Source: Streptomyces kurssanovii (lineage in GTDB: Bacteria; Actinomycetota; Actinomycetes; Streptomycetales; Streptomycetaceae). Taken from it: DNA of 64,000 nt. The stretch spans positions 248,001-312,000 of the forward strand of contig NZ_BMTN01000002.1 of the NCBI RefSeq assembly GCF_014649695.1, written 5' to 3'. A model generated the notes under the pieces. It was not told the DNA's origin, ran no database searches, and saw only the letters and a list, made by a program, of their open reading frames with translations. Positions 27,522 through 36,090 of the stretch are shown in pieces (position 1 is the first letter of the stretch; each line of letters begins with the position of its first letter). The position numbers and the translations under genes are program-made.

Positions 27522-30194
27522 ATGTCCCGTCCCCGCTCCACCGCCACGAACCACAGAGCCGGGCGCAGCGCCGTCGCGATCGCGACGGCGCTGCTCGCCG
27601 CCGGGAGCCTCGCCCTGACCGCTCTGCCCGCGCAGGCGACCCCTGCCGCCGCCGAGCCCGACGTGTCCGCCGCCGCGACGCGGTCCGCCGACAAGCTCGG
27701 CAGCCACGACCGCGCGCTCCTCGCGACCTACCGCAAGCAGCACCTCGCCCGCACCACCATGAAGAACGCCGACCGGGCGGTCCCGGACTTCGCGACGCTG
27801 CTGATCGCCGTCCGGGACGGCCGGACCGCCGAGGCGGAGCGAGCGCTCGCGGCCCTCGGGATCGAGAGCGCCCGTACCGAGTCGGCCGTCGGCTACATCA
27901 AGGCCAACGTGCCGTTCGGCATGGTGGACCGGGTCGCCGCGATCGAGGACGTCGTCGCCGTCGACGTGGACGAGCTGCTGAGGATCGACGAGGTCCGCCC
28001 GGACGGGTCGGACGCCGTGACCGCCGCGGGCGGGCAGGGGCCGGAGGCGCCCTCCGCGAAGACCCCCGACAGCAACGCCTACATGCCCACCCGGGAGACC
28101 GGCTCTGTTCAGTTCAAGGAGGGCAACCCCTCCTACGACGGCCGCGGCATCACCATCGGCATCATGGACACCGGAGTCGATCCGACCCATTCGGCGCTCG
28201 CGACCACCACCACCGGGGAGCGCAAACTGCTCGACACGGTCGCCGGGACCGATCCGCGGAACTTGATCGACCTGCTCTTCGACGCGACCTGGCAGAACCT
28301 GTCGGCGACGGCCAAGGTGTCCGGGCCGGTCTTCACCGACCAGGTCCGCGGCGAGACGTGGAAGGCGCCGGACTCGGCCGACCTGCGCATCGGCCTGCGT
28401 CCGATCCAGCTGCCCCAGGGAGCCACCGTCGTACCGACGCTGGTCCGCGAGTCGGACTCCGCGGTGTGGGTCGACACCGACCTCGACCACGACTTCACCG
28501 ACGAGGAACTGCTGCGTCCGTACAAGGACAAGCAGCAGATCGCCCACTTCGGGACCGATGACCCGTCGACGCCGGTCAACGAGCGGATACCGTTCACCGT
28601 CCAGGTCAGGAACGACTTCTTCCCCGGCACGGTCAGCGTCAACGTGAACGTCATCACCGAGGCGCACGGCACCCACGTCGCGGGCATCACGGCGGCCAAC
28701 GGCATGTTCGGCGGCCGGGCGGACGGCCAGGCGCCCGGTGCCAAGCTGGTCTCGATGCGTGCCTGCCACTCCTTCGGGTGCTCCAGCGCCGCGCTGACCG
28801 ACGGCATGATCGATCTCGCCACGAAGCACGGTGTCGACGTGATCAACATGTCCATCGGCTCCTCGCCCGAGTTCAACGACGGGCAGAGCGCCCGCGCCCT
28901 CGTCTACAACCGGCTGATCGACGAGTCCGGGGTCCAGCTCTTCATCTCCGCCGGCAACTCGGGTGCCGGTGCGAACACGGTCGGCGATCCGACGGCCGCC
29001 GACAAGGTCGTCAGCGTCGGCGCGTCCGTCTCGCGGGCGACGTGGTGGGCGAACTACGGATCGCAGGTGCGTGACGAGCTGGGCGTCTTCCCGTTCTCGT
29101 CGCGCGGACCGCGTGAGGACGGCGGCTTCAAGCCCGACCTGACCGCTCCCGGCGCCGCCGTGTCCACCGTCCCCGACTGGCTGCCCAACTCGTCCGTCCC
29201 CGAGACCGGCTACACCCTGCCCGTCGGCTACTCGATGATGAACGGGACCTCGATGGCGTCCCCGCAGGCCGCCGGCGCGGCGGCCCTGCTGCTGTCGGCC
29301 GCGAAGCAGCGTGACGTCAGCGCCACGCCGGCCGAGCTGCGCAGCGCTCTCTACTCGTCGGCCCGTTACAACGACGAGGTTCCCGCCGTCGCCCAGGGCC
29401 GCGGCGGCCTCGACGTCCCGGGCGCGTGGAAGTTCCTCTCCGGTGAGGACACCGCGGTCGAGGCGGTGAGCGTCGTCGCACCCGTGTGCACTCCGCTCTC
29501 CGGCAGGCTGCTCACCCCGCACACCGGCAGCGGCGTGTTCAACAGCTGCGCCCCGGGCAGTGGCGGCCAGGGCATCGGCGAGTCCCGCACCTACGACGTG
29601 ACCGTCCGCCGGACCTCCGGACCTGACCGGAAGATTCCGTACCTGCTCTCCCTGACCGGGAACGACGGCACCTTCTCCACTCCGCGCACGGTCCTCCTCG
29701 GCCTCGACGAGCCGACCGTGGTCGGGGTCACCGCCGAGCCGGCCACGCAGGGCGTCCACAGCGCGGTCCTGACCATCGACAACCCGGCGACCGAGGCGGT
29801 CGAACAGGCCGCGATGCTGGCCGTCGAGGCGGCGACGCCGCTGGCGCAGGGCAGCACGTACGAGGTGACAGGCGTCGCCGAGCGCAACGGCACGGTCCAC
29901 TACACCGTCGCCGTACCGGCGGGCAGCACGGCGCTGACGGTGAAGCTGGACGGCCTCGCCGACGGCAGCCAGACCCGCTGGTGGGCGTTCCGGCCGACCG
30001 GCGTCAGCGGCGAGTCCGCCGCGCCCGGCTCCCTGTCCTGCTACTCGGGGTACCTCGACGGAAACGGCTGTGACCCGTCCACCCGCACGTACACGGCCCC
30101 GGCAGCGGGCGTCTGGGAACTGGTCGTGGAGTCCCGGCGCACGTCCCCGCTCCTCGACAACCCGTACCGGCTGACGGCGACCGTCACCCGGTAG
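27522..30194 (+). CDS. Large secreted S8 serine peptidase with TPP II-like insertion
   Basis: An 890-residue secreted protease. A signal peptide (1 to ~42, 'LALTALPAQA') is followed by a ~150-residue prosegment. The triad is D216 (IMDTGVD), H382 (EAHGTHVAG) and S577 (NGTSMASPQAAG). The ~165 residues between Asp and His, far longer than in subtilisin, recall tripeptidyl-peptidase-II-like S8 enzymes. The C-terminal ~300 residues look like beta-sandwich domains. ATG 27522 is chosen over ATG 27516 because GAAGGA is correctly spaced only for it. The upstream regulator and palindrome imply specific control. Its job is extracellular peptide or protein degradation. Confidence 0.9.
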   Translation: MSRPRSTATNHRAGRSAVAIATALLAAGSLALTALPAQATPAAAEPDVSAAATRSADKLGSHDRALLATYRKQHLARTTMKNADRAVPDFATLLIAVRDGRTAEAERALAALGIESARTESAVGYIKANVPFGMVDRVAAIEDVVAVDVDELLRIDEVRPDGSDAVTAAGGQGPEAPSAKTPDSNAYMPTRETGSVQFKEGNPSYDGRGITIGIMDTGVDPTHSALATTTTGERKLLDTVAGTDPRNLIDLLFDATWQNLSATAKVSGPVFTDQVRGETWKAPDSADLRIGLRPIQLPQGATVVPTLVRESDSAVWVDTDLDHDFTDEELLRPYKDKQQIAHFGTDDPSTPVNERIPFTVQVRNDFFPGTVSVNVNVITEAHGTHVAGITAANGMFGGRADGQAPGAKLVSMRACHSFGCSSAALTDGMIDLATKHGVDVINMSIGSSPEFNDGQSARALVYNRLIDESGVQLFISAGNSGAGANTVGDPTAADKVVSVGASVSRATWWANYGSQVRDELGVFPFSSRGPREDGGFKPDLTAPGAAVSTVPDWLPNSSVPETGYTLPVGYSMMNGTSMASPQAAGAAALLLSAAKQRDVSATPAELRSALYSSARYNDEVPAVAQGRGGLDVPGAWKFLSGEDTAVEAVSVVAPVCTPLSGRLLTPHTGSGVFNSCAPGSGGQGIGESRTYDVTVRRTSGPDRKIPYLLSLTGNDGTFSTPRTVLLGLDEPTVVGVTAEPATQGVHSAVLTIDNPATEAVEQAAMLAVEAATPLAQGSTYEVTGVAERNGTVHYTVAVPAGSTALTVKLDGLADGSQTRWWAFRPTGVSGESAAPGSLSCYSGYLDGNGCDPSTRTYTAPAAGVWELVVESRRTSPLLDNPYRLTATVTR

Positions 30195-30348
30195 CGCCAT
30201 CGCTTGCCTCGCCCGCGCGGCTCCGGCCCCGGCCATGATCCCGGCCAGTGAGCCTTACCTCACAGGATCGGGCCCGCGCGGGCGTCTTACATTGGATGGC
30301 GCTGCCAACGAAGGCACGCTGCTGTCTGCGAAGTGAGGAATGGGCGAA

Positions 30349-32016
30349 ATGCCGGAGTTCGCGTATACGGATCTGCTGCCGCTCGGCGAGGACACCACGC
30401 CGTACCGCCTGGTGACGGCCGAAGGTGTCTCCACCTTCGAGGCCGACGGCCGTACGTTCCTCAAGGTCGAGCCGGAGGCCCTGCGCAAGCTGGCCTCCGA
30501 GGCGATCCACGACATCCAGCACTTCCTGCGCCCGGCCCACCTCGCGCAGCTCCGGCGGATCATCGACGACCCGGAGGCGTCGTCGAACGACAAGTTCGTC
30601 GCACTCGACCTGCTGAAGAACGCGAACATCGCCGCCGCCGGCGTGCTCCCGATGTGCCAGGACACCGGCACCGCGATCGTCATGGGCAAGCGCGGCCAGA
30701 ACGTGCTCACCGAGGGCGGCGACGAGGAAGCCCTGTCGCGCGGCATCTACGACGCGTACACCGAGCTGAACCTCCGGTACTCGCAGATGGCCCCGGTCAC
30801 CATGTGGGAGGAGAAGAACACCGGCTCCAACCTCCCCGCCCAGATCGAGCTGTACGCGACCGACGGCGGCGCCTACAAGTTCCTCTTCATGGCCAAGGGC
30901 GGCGGCAGCGCCAACAAGTCCTTCCTCTACCAGGAGACGAAGGCGGTCCTCAACGAGGCCTCCATGATGAAGTTCCTGGAGGAGAAGATCCGCTCGCTCG
31001 GCACGGCCGCCTGCCCGCCGTACCACTTGGCGATCGTCGTCGGCGGCACCAGCGCCGAGTTCGCGCTGAAGACCGCGAAGTACGCGTCCGCGCACTACCT
31101 GGACGAGCTGCCGTCCGAGGGGTCGGAGCTCGGCCACGGCTTCCGCGACGAGGAGCTGGAGAAGAAGGTCTTCGAACTCACCCAGAAGATCGGCATCGGC
31201 GCGCAGTTCGGCGGCAAGTACTTCTGCCACGACGTCCGCGTGGTGCGCCTGCCGCGCCACGGCGCCTCGCTGCCCGTCGCCATCGCCGTCTCCTGCTCCG
31301 CCGACCGCCAGGCCGTCGCCAAGATCACGGCCGAGGGCGTCTTCCTGGAGCAGCTGGAGACCGACCCGGCGCGGTTCCTGCCGGACACGACGGACGAACA
31401 GCTGGCCGAGGACGGTGACGTCGTGAAGATCGACCTCAACCGGCCGATGGACGAGATGCTCGCCGAGCTCTCCAAGTACCCGGTCAAGACCCGCCTCTCG
31501 CTCACCGGTCCGCTGGTCGTCGCCCGCGACATCGCGCACGCGAAGATCAAGGAGCGCCTCGACGCGGGTGAGGAGATGCCGCAGTACCTGAAGGACCACC
31601 CGGTCTACTACGCGGGTCCCGCGAAGACCCCGGAGGGTTACGCCTCCGGCTCCTTCGGACCGACGACGGCCGGCCGGATGGACTCCTACGTCGAGCAGTT
31701 CCAGGCCGCCGGCGGCTCCAAGATCATGCTGGCCAAGGGCAACCGCTCCCAGCAGGTCACGGACGCGTGCGGCACGCACGGCGGTTTCTACCTCGGCTCC
31801 ATCGGCGGCCCGGCGGCGCGGCTCGCGCAGGACTGCATCAAGAAGGTCGAGGTCGTCGAGTACGAGGAGCTCGGCATGGAGGCGGTCTGGAAGATCGAGG
31901 TCGAGGACTTCCCGGCGTTCATCGTCGTGGACGACAAGGGCAACGACTTCTTCCAGGACCCGGCGCCCGCGCCGACGTTCACGTCCATCCCGGTGCGCGG
32001 CCCGGGCCTCGCGTAG
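30349..32016 (+). CDS. fumB: Class I (iron-sulfur) fumarate hydratase
   Basis: A 555-residue oxygen-sensitive [4Fe-4S] fumarase of the TCA cycle. The N-terminal catalytic region includes '[14 protein letters not shown]' (cluster Cys), '[18 protein letters not shown]' and '[16 protein letters not shown]'; the C-terminal swivel domain holds '[15 protein letters not shown]' and '[18 protein letters not shown]'. ATG 30349 is preferred to ATG 30340 because GAGGA is 9 nt upstream of it but abuts the latter. A class II enzyme lies 4 kb downstream, giving two unrelated fumarases. Confidence 0.95.
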   Translation: MPEFAYTDLLPLGEDTTPYRLVTAEGVSTFEADGRTFLKVEPEALRKLASEAIHDIQHFLRPAHLAQLRRIIDDPEASSNDKFVALDLLKNANIAAAGVLPMCQDTGTAIVMGKRGQNVLTEGGDEEALSRGIYDAYTELNLRYSQMAPVTMWEEKNTGSNLPAQIELYATDGGAYKFLFMAKGGGSANKSFLYQETKAVLNEASMMKFLEEKIRSLGTAACPPYHLAIVVGGTSAEFALKTAKYASAHYLDELPSEGSELGHGFRDEELEKKVFELTQKIGIGAQFGGKYFCHDVRVVRLPRHGASLPVAIAVSCSADRQAVAKITAEGVFLEQLETDPARFLPDTTDEQLAEDGDVVKIDLNRPMDEMLAELSKYPVKTRLSLTGPLVVARDIAHAKIKERLDAGEEMPQYLKDHPVYYAGPAKTPEGYASGSFGPTTAGRMDSYVEQFQAAGGSKIMLAKGNRSQQVTDACGTHGGFYLGSIGGPAARLAQDCIKKVEVVEYEELGMEAVWKIEVEDFPAFIVVDDKGNDFFQDPAPAPTFTSIPVRGPGLA

Positions 32017-32023
32017 CCCCGCA

Positions 32024-32074
32024 CCCGACGGCTCGGCCCTTCCCGCACGCTGCGGGAGGGGCCGAGCCGTCGGG
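32024..32074 (+). terminator. Very long terminator hairpin between convergent genes
   Basis: A 24-bp stem (32024-32047 with 32051-32074), perfect except for one U-G wobble, and a 3-nt loop. It ends fumB and, on the other strand, the small membrane protein gene at 32091. Confidence 0.92.
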
Positions 32075-32090
32075 TAGCGGCGCCGGGCCG

Positions 32091-32402
32091 CTACATCGGG
32101 ACCGAGGCGGTCGGCCGCTCCTCGTGCACCCGGTCCGCGACGGTCAGCCTGCACGCGCCGTCCTCGCAAGTGCGCCGCAGGCGGCCCCGCGAGACGGTCT
32201 GCATCAGGCCGATGGCCCAGCACATCGGGCAGCCGCGCAGTGCCAGCACGCCGACCGGCAGGAGCAGCAGGCTGACCGGACCGGTGGCCGGGATGAACGC
32301 GACCGAGCCGATCAGACCGCCGAAACCGATCACCCCCCGGACCAGGTGCCGGGTCAGGGACGAACTCGCGAAATCAGGACCATCGGCCTTGGCTGTCGTC
32401 AT
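32091..32402 (-). CDS. Small DUF2892/YgaP-like membrane protein
   Basis: A 103-residue protein with two hydrophobic stretches ('GVIGFGGLIGSVAFIPATGP' and 'VSLLLLPVGVLALRG') followed by a cysteine-bearing tail with 'CPMCWAIGL' and 'CEDGAC'. This resembles inner-membrane DUF2892/YgaP-type proteins. ATG 32402 follows a GGAG site at 7 nt and lies inside the 3' end of the upstream sigma gene (29-bp overlap), so it belongs to the sigma operon. The paired CxxC and CxxxxC motifs suggest a redox or metal-related function; this is inference. Confidence 0.7.
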   Translation of the reverse strand: MTTAKADGPDFASSSLTRHLVRGVIGFGGLIGSVAFIPATGPVSLLLLPVGVLALRGCPMCWAIGLMQTVSRGRLRRTCEDGACRLTVADRVHEERPTASVPM

Positions 32403-32952
32403 GGGCGTCTCCAGACGCGGGTTCGGATGTGGCACGGAGGGACCGCTGGACCGCGGTGCGGGCGCGGTGCAGTCGCGATTTCATCGCGGCGGTACTGAGG
32501 CCGAGCGCCTCGGCGACCATGCGTCCGCTGTAGCCCTGGATGTCCCGCATGATCAGTACGCGGCGCTGCTCGGCCGGCAGAGCGGCGACGGCAGCCGCCA
32601 CCTCGCCCGCCTCGATGCGCTGCAGAGCCACGTCCTCGGCCGAGCGCACGTCGGCGTCCGGCAGCGGCGCGTGGGCCCGCATCGTCCGCGCGCGCCGCAG
32701 GCACTCGTTGCGGACGATGCGGAACATCCACGACGCCAGTGCGCCGGACGCCCGAAGCATCCCGATCTTGCGGTAGAGGATGATCAGGGCTTCCTGTGCC
32801 GCGTCCTCGGCATCCTCAGGAGTGGCGCAGAGCGAGCGGGCGAATCGCCGCACGTTCGGGTGCGAACCCGACACCAGCGCGGTGATCGCATCGATGTCGC
32901 CGCGCTGGGCGGCGACGATCAGATGATCAGCGGGCCAGGACGTGTCACCCAC
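32374..32952 (-). CDS. ECF RNA polymerase sigma factor
   Basis: A 192-residue sigma factor. Region 2 holds 'NVRRFARSLCATPEDAEDAA' and 'ALASWMFRIVRNECLRRAR'; region 4 holds 'LPAEQRRVLIMRDIQGYSGR' and 'VAEALGLSTAAMKSRLHRAR'. The start GTG 32952 is in a GTGGGTGA overlap with the stop of a 30-residue membrane ORF, and its 3' end overlaps a small membrane protein gene, giving a compact three-gene operon. No classical anti-sigma factor is visible; either small membrane partner could be one. Confidence 0.9.
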   Translation of the reverse strand: MGDTSWPADHLIVAAQRGDIDAITALVSGSHPNVRRFARSLCATPEDAEDAAQEALIILYRKIGMLRASGALASWMFRIVRNECLRRARTMRAHAPLPDADVRSAEDVALQRIEAGEVAAAVAALPAEQRRVLIMRDIQGYSGRMVAEALGLSTAAMKSRLHRARTAVQRSLRATSEPASGDAHDDSQGRWS

Positions 32953-33037
32953 GGGCTTGCCTTCGCTTGCGCATGACGAAATAGCTGCACGTGCAGAGCA
33001 GCACGGCTCCCGCGGCGATGGCGATACCTACGATCAT
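32945..33037 (-). CDS. 30-residue single-pass membrane peptide
   Basis: An ATG with a strong GGGAGG site 5-6 nt upstream opens a 30-codon frame, 'MIVGIAIAAGAVLLCTCSYF' then 'VMRKRRQARG'. It is one hydrophobic helix with a Cys-x-Cys pair and a strongly basic C-terminus. The stop overlaps the sigma factor's GTG start by 8 bp, so translation of the two is likely coupled. Short, basic-tailed membrane peptides can act as anti-sigma or sensing partners, but no homologue is recognised. Confidence 0.6.
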   Translation of the reverse strand: MIVGIAIAAGAVLLCTCSYFVMRKRRQARG

Positions 33038-33160
33038 GAAGACCTCCCGATCCCGTCCCGGTGTCCACCGGCACATGTATAGGAGGCGCCGGTCCACGGA
33101 AAGGATTCGGCCCCGCCCGGAACGGTTCACCGTGCCGTGCCGTGCGGCACGGCGTCGACG

Positions 33161-33201
33161 CAAGGGGCAAGGGGCAAGGGGCAAGGGGCAAGGGGCAGGG
33201 G
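33161..33201. repeat. Heptanucleotide tandem repeat (CAAGGGG)5
   Basis: Five exact copies of CAAGGGG (33161-33195) and a truncated sixth lie between the small-peptide operon and the downstream small genes. It is a simple-sequence repeat, possibly variable in copy number between strains. Confidence 0.9.
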
Positions 33202-33212
33202 CCGTCGGCACG

Positions 33213-33407
33213 TCATGGCGGCGTCGGAGGCTCGAGACACGTGTCCGGTGGGGCCGGGGCGGGCGTGTGGCACGGGCAGTCGCACAGCAGGTGCCGTACG
33301 CCGGGGACACCGCTGTCGCAGGCCACGTGGTCGCGGCAGCGGTCATGACGGCCCACGATGCACCGCGGAGACCGGAACGCGGGCTCGGGTGCCCCCTCGC
33401 CGGTCAC
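33213..33407 (-). CDS. Small Cys/His-rich protein
   Basis: A 64-residue protein with a dense metal-ligand set: 'CIVGRHDRCRDHVACDS' then 'HLLCDCPCHTPA'. The spacing suggests one or two zinc-binding knuckles. Its GTG overlaps the stop of the preceding gene (GTGA), so it is the last gene of a coupled trio. It is a recurrent kind of small Streptomyces protein of unknown function. Confidence 0.6.
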   Translation of the reverse strand: MTGEGAPEPAFRSPRCIVGRHDRCRDHVACDSGVPGVRHLLCDCPCHTPAPAPPDTCLEPPTPP

Positions 33408-33646
33408 GGCTCCTCGCCCGGCCGCCGCGTGAACGCGTCCGCCAGCGCGCGGGCGAGCAGGGACACGCTCACCGCGTCGGCGATCTCGGGTGTCACCCAC
33501 CAGGCGTCCCCCGCCCTGTCGTGATGCGGCCCCTCGTGCCCGGACGCCAGGACGCACACCGACCCTGCGCACACCGGCCGGACCACGGCGACGACGGCGA
33601 ACACGGACCGCCGGGCCCCGCAGCGCCCCGACACTCCGCGGCTCAT
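33404..33646 (-). CDS. Small hypothetical protein
   Basis: An 80-residue protein with 'VCVLASGHEGPHHDRAGDAW', a Cys/His/Asp pattern seen in small actinobacterial proteins, and a C-terminal helix. ATG 33646 overlaps the stop of the upstream gene (ATGA) and its own stop overlaps the next start (GTGA). The function is unknown; the overlaps argue that all three products are made together. Confidence 0.6.
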   Translation of the reverse strand: MSRGVSGRCGARRSVFAVVAVVRPVCAGSVCVLASGHEGPHHDRAGDAWWVTPEIADAVSVSLLARALADAFTRRPGEEP

Positions 33647-34017
33647 CGCGCGACCCCGACGGCATGGATGTTCCGGTGGTCGACGTCGACCCCGACCGTG
33701 GCCAGCCACAACGCCCGCCGTCGCCTGCGCTGGGCGGCCGCGCAGGAGTGATCCGTGAGGTAGGGGCGAACGAGGGGTGACCCGGCGCCGTCGAGGAGGG
33801 TGGCCTGTTCGCGGGCGTAGGGCGATCGCCGGACAGGGATTCGCGACGGTCGGGGTCGCGGTACCGGCCGGATCCGCCGGGACGGCCCGCACCGGTGCCT
33901 GCCGGTGGCGGGCAGCGCGAGCATCAGCATCTGGAGGAGGACGGGAATCAGGACCCGGCCCAGTACACGCGCGATAGGGTTCCGCACGTCATCAACTCCC
34001 TTGAAGTTGGTGGCCAT
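33643..34017 (-). CDS. Hypothetical protein, first gene of a small coupled operon
   Basis: A 124-residue protein with a hydrophobic N-terminal segment ('RVLIPVLLQMLMLALPATGR', ~21-40), an Arg/Pro linker, and a C-terminal block 'YAREQATLLDGAGSPLVRPY' plus 'RRRRRALWLATVGVDVD' that I recognise as recurring in streptomycete hypothetical proteins. It is divergent from a GntR-type gene, with a perfect inverted repeat between them. Confidence 0.65.
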   Translation of the reverse strand: MATNFKGVDDVRNPIARVLGRVLIPVLLQMLMLALPATGRHRCGPSRRIRPVPRPRPSRIPVRRSPYAREQATLLDGAGSPLVRPYLTDHSCAAAQRRRRRALWLATVGVDVDHRNIHAVGVAR

Positions 34018-34081
34018 GCCCCGGGAGGTCTAGCCACCTCGCCGGGGTCTTCGCTTGCCCCGACGGTACTGCGCCTTATAG

Positions 34082-34105
34082 CCCTCTGCATACAAGTGCA
34101 GAGGG
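34082..34105. promoter_or_regulatory. Inverted repeat, probable GntR operator
   Basis: CCCTCTGCA-TACAAG-TGCAGAGGG has perfect 9-bp arms and a 6-bp spacer. It lies in the 131-bp space between the divergent GntR gene and the three-gene small operon and could control both. Confidence 0.65.
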
Positions 34106-34148
34106 ATCCACCCATACGTGGAGATGGACAGCGCTCTACGTTGGACAT

Positions 34149-34436
34149 ATGAGCGATAGTCCCGCCTCGAGCACGACCTTGGATCCGAAGAGCGCCACCC
34201 CGCTCTACGTCCAGCTGGCCAACGTCGTCGCACAGCAGATCGCCTCCGGAACCCTCGCACCCGACCGGCCCATCCCGTCGGAGAACCGGATGGCCGAGGA
34301 GTACGGCGTCGCCCGCCTCACGGCGCGACGGGCCACGCAGGAACTCCGTGAGCGCGGCCTCGTCGTCACCGTGCGCGGCAAGGGCTCCTACGTGAGTCCT
34401 GTCGCCGGAAAGACCGGCACCGCGCCCGAGGCGTAG
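34149..34436 (+). CDS. Short GntR-family transcriptional regulator
   Basis: A 95-residue protein that is only the winged-helix DNA-binding domain: 'PLYVQLANVVAQQIASGTLA', 'IPSENRMAEEYGVARLTARR', and 'ELRERGLVVTVRGKGSYV' (the beta-wing). No effector domain is present. It is divergent from three coupled small genes with a perfect inverted repeat in between, so it probably represses that operon and itself. No strong ribosome-binding site is seen; it may be leaderless or nearly so. Confidence 0.88.
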   Translation: MSDSPASSTTLDPKSATPLYVQLANVVAQQIASGTLAPDRPIPSENRMAEEYGVARLTARRATQELRERGLVVTVRGKGSYVSPVAGKTGTAPEA

Positions 34437-34463
34437 CCCCGCACGCGGTGCCGGTCCCCGCCG

Positions 34464-35984
34464 TCAGGCGAAGCGCTGGTTCGCCGAGCCGTCGCACGCA
34501 CGGAGCCGGACCGGCTCGTGCGCCGCACCCTGGGTCAGGCAGACCCCGGTCGCGGACGCCGGCCGGATCGTCGCCCCGGTGCGGACGAACTTCTGGTTGG
34601 CGCCGCCGTGGCAGTCCCAGACGGTGAGGGAGACGCCCGCCCGGTAGTCGCCGCCGGGCACGTCCAGGCAGCGGTCCTGGGACAGTTCCGTGTGGACCGT
34701 CCCTCGCGCGGGGTCGTACCACCAGCCCTGGTTGCGCCCGCCGTGACAGTCCCAGCCGAGCACGCCCGTGCCGTTCGCGCTGTCGGCGCCGTCGACGTCC
34801 AGGCAGTCGCCGGTCGCCTCGTTGCGCAACGGCTTGTAGGCGTCGTCCCAGGCGTACGGGAACAGGACCGGTTTCCCTGTGGAGTTGACGTCCGCGCAGC
34901 TCGCCTCGCGCACCGAGGAGTTGTAGAGCTGCGTCAGGCACGAGGCGAACGCCGCGTGGCCGCGGATGTTGGGATGGAAGGACTGGCGTACCGAGTTCGC
35001 GTCCGGCGGGAAGTGGCCGAGGTCGATGTAGAGACCGCGGGCCCAGGGGTCCTGGTAGCAGACCTCATGGCCATGGAAGAGACGCGAGTTGTCCAGGTAC
35101 ACGGCCCCGGTGGCGCGCGCGGCGTCGCGCATTCCGCGTTCGAAGGCGGGGACGGCGGTGTTGCGACCCCAGACGGTGTCGGAGTCGTAGCCCATCCCAC
35201 CGCAGACCAGTTTGCCCGGGAAGCCGGGGTTGTCGCGGAAGTCGGGGCCGATCGGGCTCGGGTAGCCCATGACGACCAGCTTGTAGTCGCGGTCCTGGTA
35301 CCCGGCGTCGCGCATGACGGTGCGCAGGTCGCGCACCGTCTGCTCGACCTTGGGGACGAGGCCGTCGACGCGGGCCTGCCAGCCGGGGGCGTACTTCGGC
35401 TCGCACGGCCCCTGGATCAGGACGTAGCGGGTGACGCAGTCGGTCATGACCGGTCCGAACTGGAGGTCGTCGTTGGCGCCGGCGACCAGTAACACCATCT
35501 TGACGCGGGTGTTGCGGGCCTTGACCGCCAGGTTGTCACTCTGGACCAGTTCGTCGGCGTGCTGCTTGCTGCCGCCGATGCGGATGTTGGGGGTGGACGC
35601 ACCGGAGCAGGAGACGTTGTACGTGACGTCCGCGGCAATTCCGGTGCGGTGGATGGCGGCGTCGGGCGAGCGGTGGCACCAGTTGTCGGGCCCGTTGGTA
35701 CCGGGTTCGTAGGTGCCGACGCCCTCGCCGGAGATCTCGCTGTCGCCGAGCGATACGAGCGCGGTCCTGCGTTCGGCGAGCGGACGCTCCGCGGGGCTGC
35801 CGTAAAGCGCGGTCGCCTCGGCGGCCCGGACGGCCTCGAGTTCGGGCGGCAGAGGTACGGTCGCGGAGCCGACTGGCTCCGCCGCCGCGGGAGCGGCCAC
35901 GGCCAGGCCGCTCAGAACGGTGACGAGTGCGGCGGCGGCCGCCGCGGTGCGACGGAGTCGAAGTCTGGGAACGGTGCCTTTCAT
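34464..35984 (-). CDS. Secreted SGNH-family hydrolase with ricin-type lectin domain
   Basis: A 506-residue secreted esterase/lipase-type enzyme. A signal peptide (1 to ~35) precedes the SGNH core: the nucleophile motif '[12 protein letters not shown]' (block I), '[10 protein letters not shown]' (block III Asn) and '[13 protein letters not shown]' (block V, DxxH-like with catalytic His). A ricin B-type trefoil follows (~375-506) with repeats such as '[12 protein letters not shown]' and '[12 protein letters not shown]', each with a Gln-x-Trp/Phe anchor. The lectin would bind polysaccharide while the core removes acyl groups. It is divergent from fumC, alone, and presumably extracellular. Confidence 0.88.
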   Translation of the reverse strand: MKGTVPRLRLRRTAAAAAALVTVLSGLAVAAPAAAEPVGSATVPLPPELEAVRAAEATALYGSPAERPLAERRTALVSLGDSEISGEGVGTYEPGTNGPDNWCHRSPDAAIHRTGIAADVTYNVSCSGASTPNIRIGGSKQHADELVQSDNLAVKARNTRVKMVLLVAGANDDLQFGPVMTDCVTRYVLIQGPCEPKYAPGWQARVDGLVPKVEQTVRDLRTVMRDAGYQDRDYKLVVMGYPSPIGPDFRDNPGFPGKLVCGGMGYDSDTVWGRNTAVPAFERGMRDAARATGAVYLDNSRLFHGHEVCYQDPWARGLYIDLGHFPPDANSVRQSFHPNIRGHAAFASCLTQLYNSSVREASCADVNSTGKPVLFPYAWDDAYKPLRNEATGDCLDVDGADSANGTGVLGWDCHGGRNQGWWYDPARGTVHTELSQDRCLDVPGGDYRAGVSLTVWDCHGGANQKFVRTGATIRPASATGVCLTQGAAHEPVRLRACDGSANQRFA

Positions 35985-36090
35985 TGCGCCTCCCCGGGTT
36001 GTGGTTACCCGGGGTATTTACTGGCGGGTAGCGCAGTTGGGAATAGGCAGAACAAGACAAGTGCTCAACTTTTTCAGGAGGTACGACACG

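Noticed and set aside
27432-30236. 934-residue minus-strand open frame over the S8 peptidase
   Set aside because: It is a shadow of the plus-strand peptidase, which has a full catalytic triad and ribosome-binding site; the antisense product is low-complexity Gly/Arg/Val.
33161-33201. Possible CRISPR-like array
   Set aside because: The unit is a 7-bp tandem repeat without spacers; it is a simple-sequence repeat.
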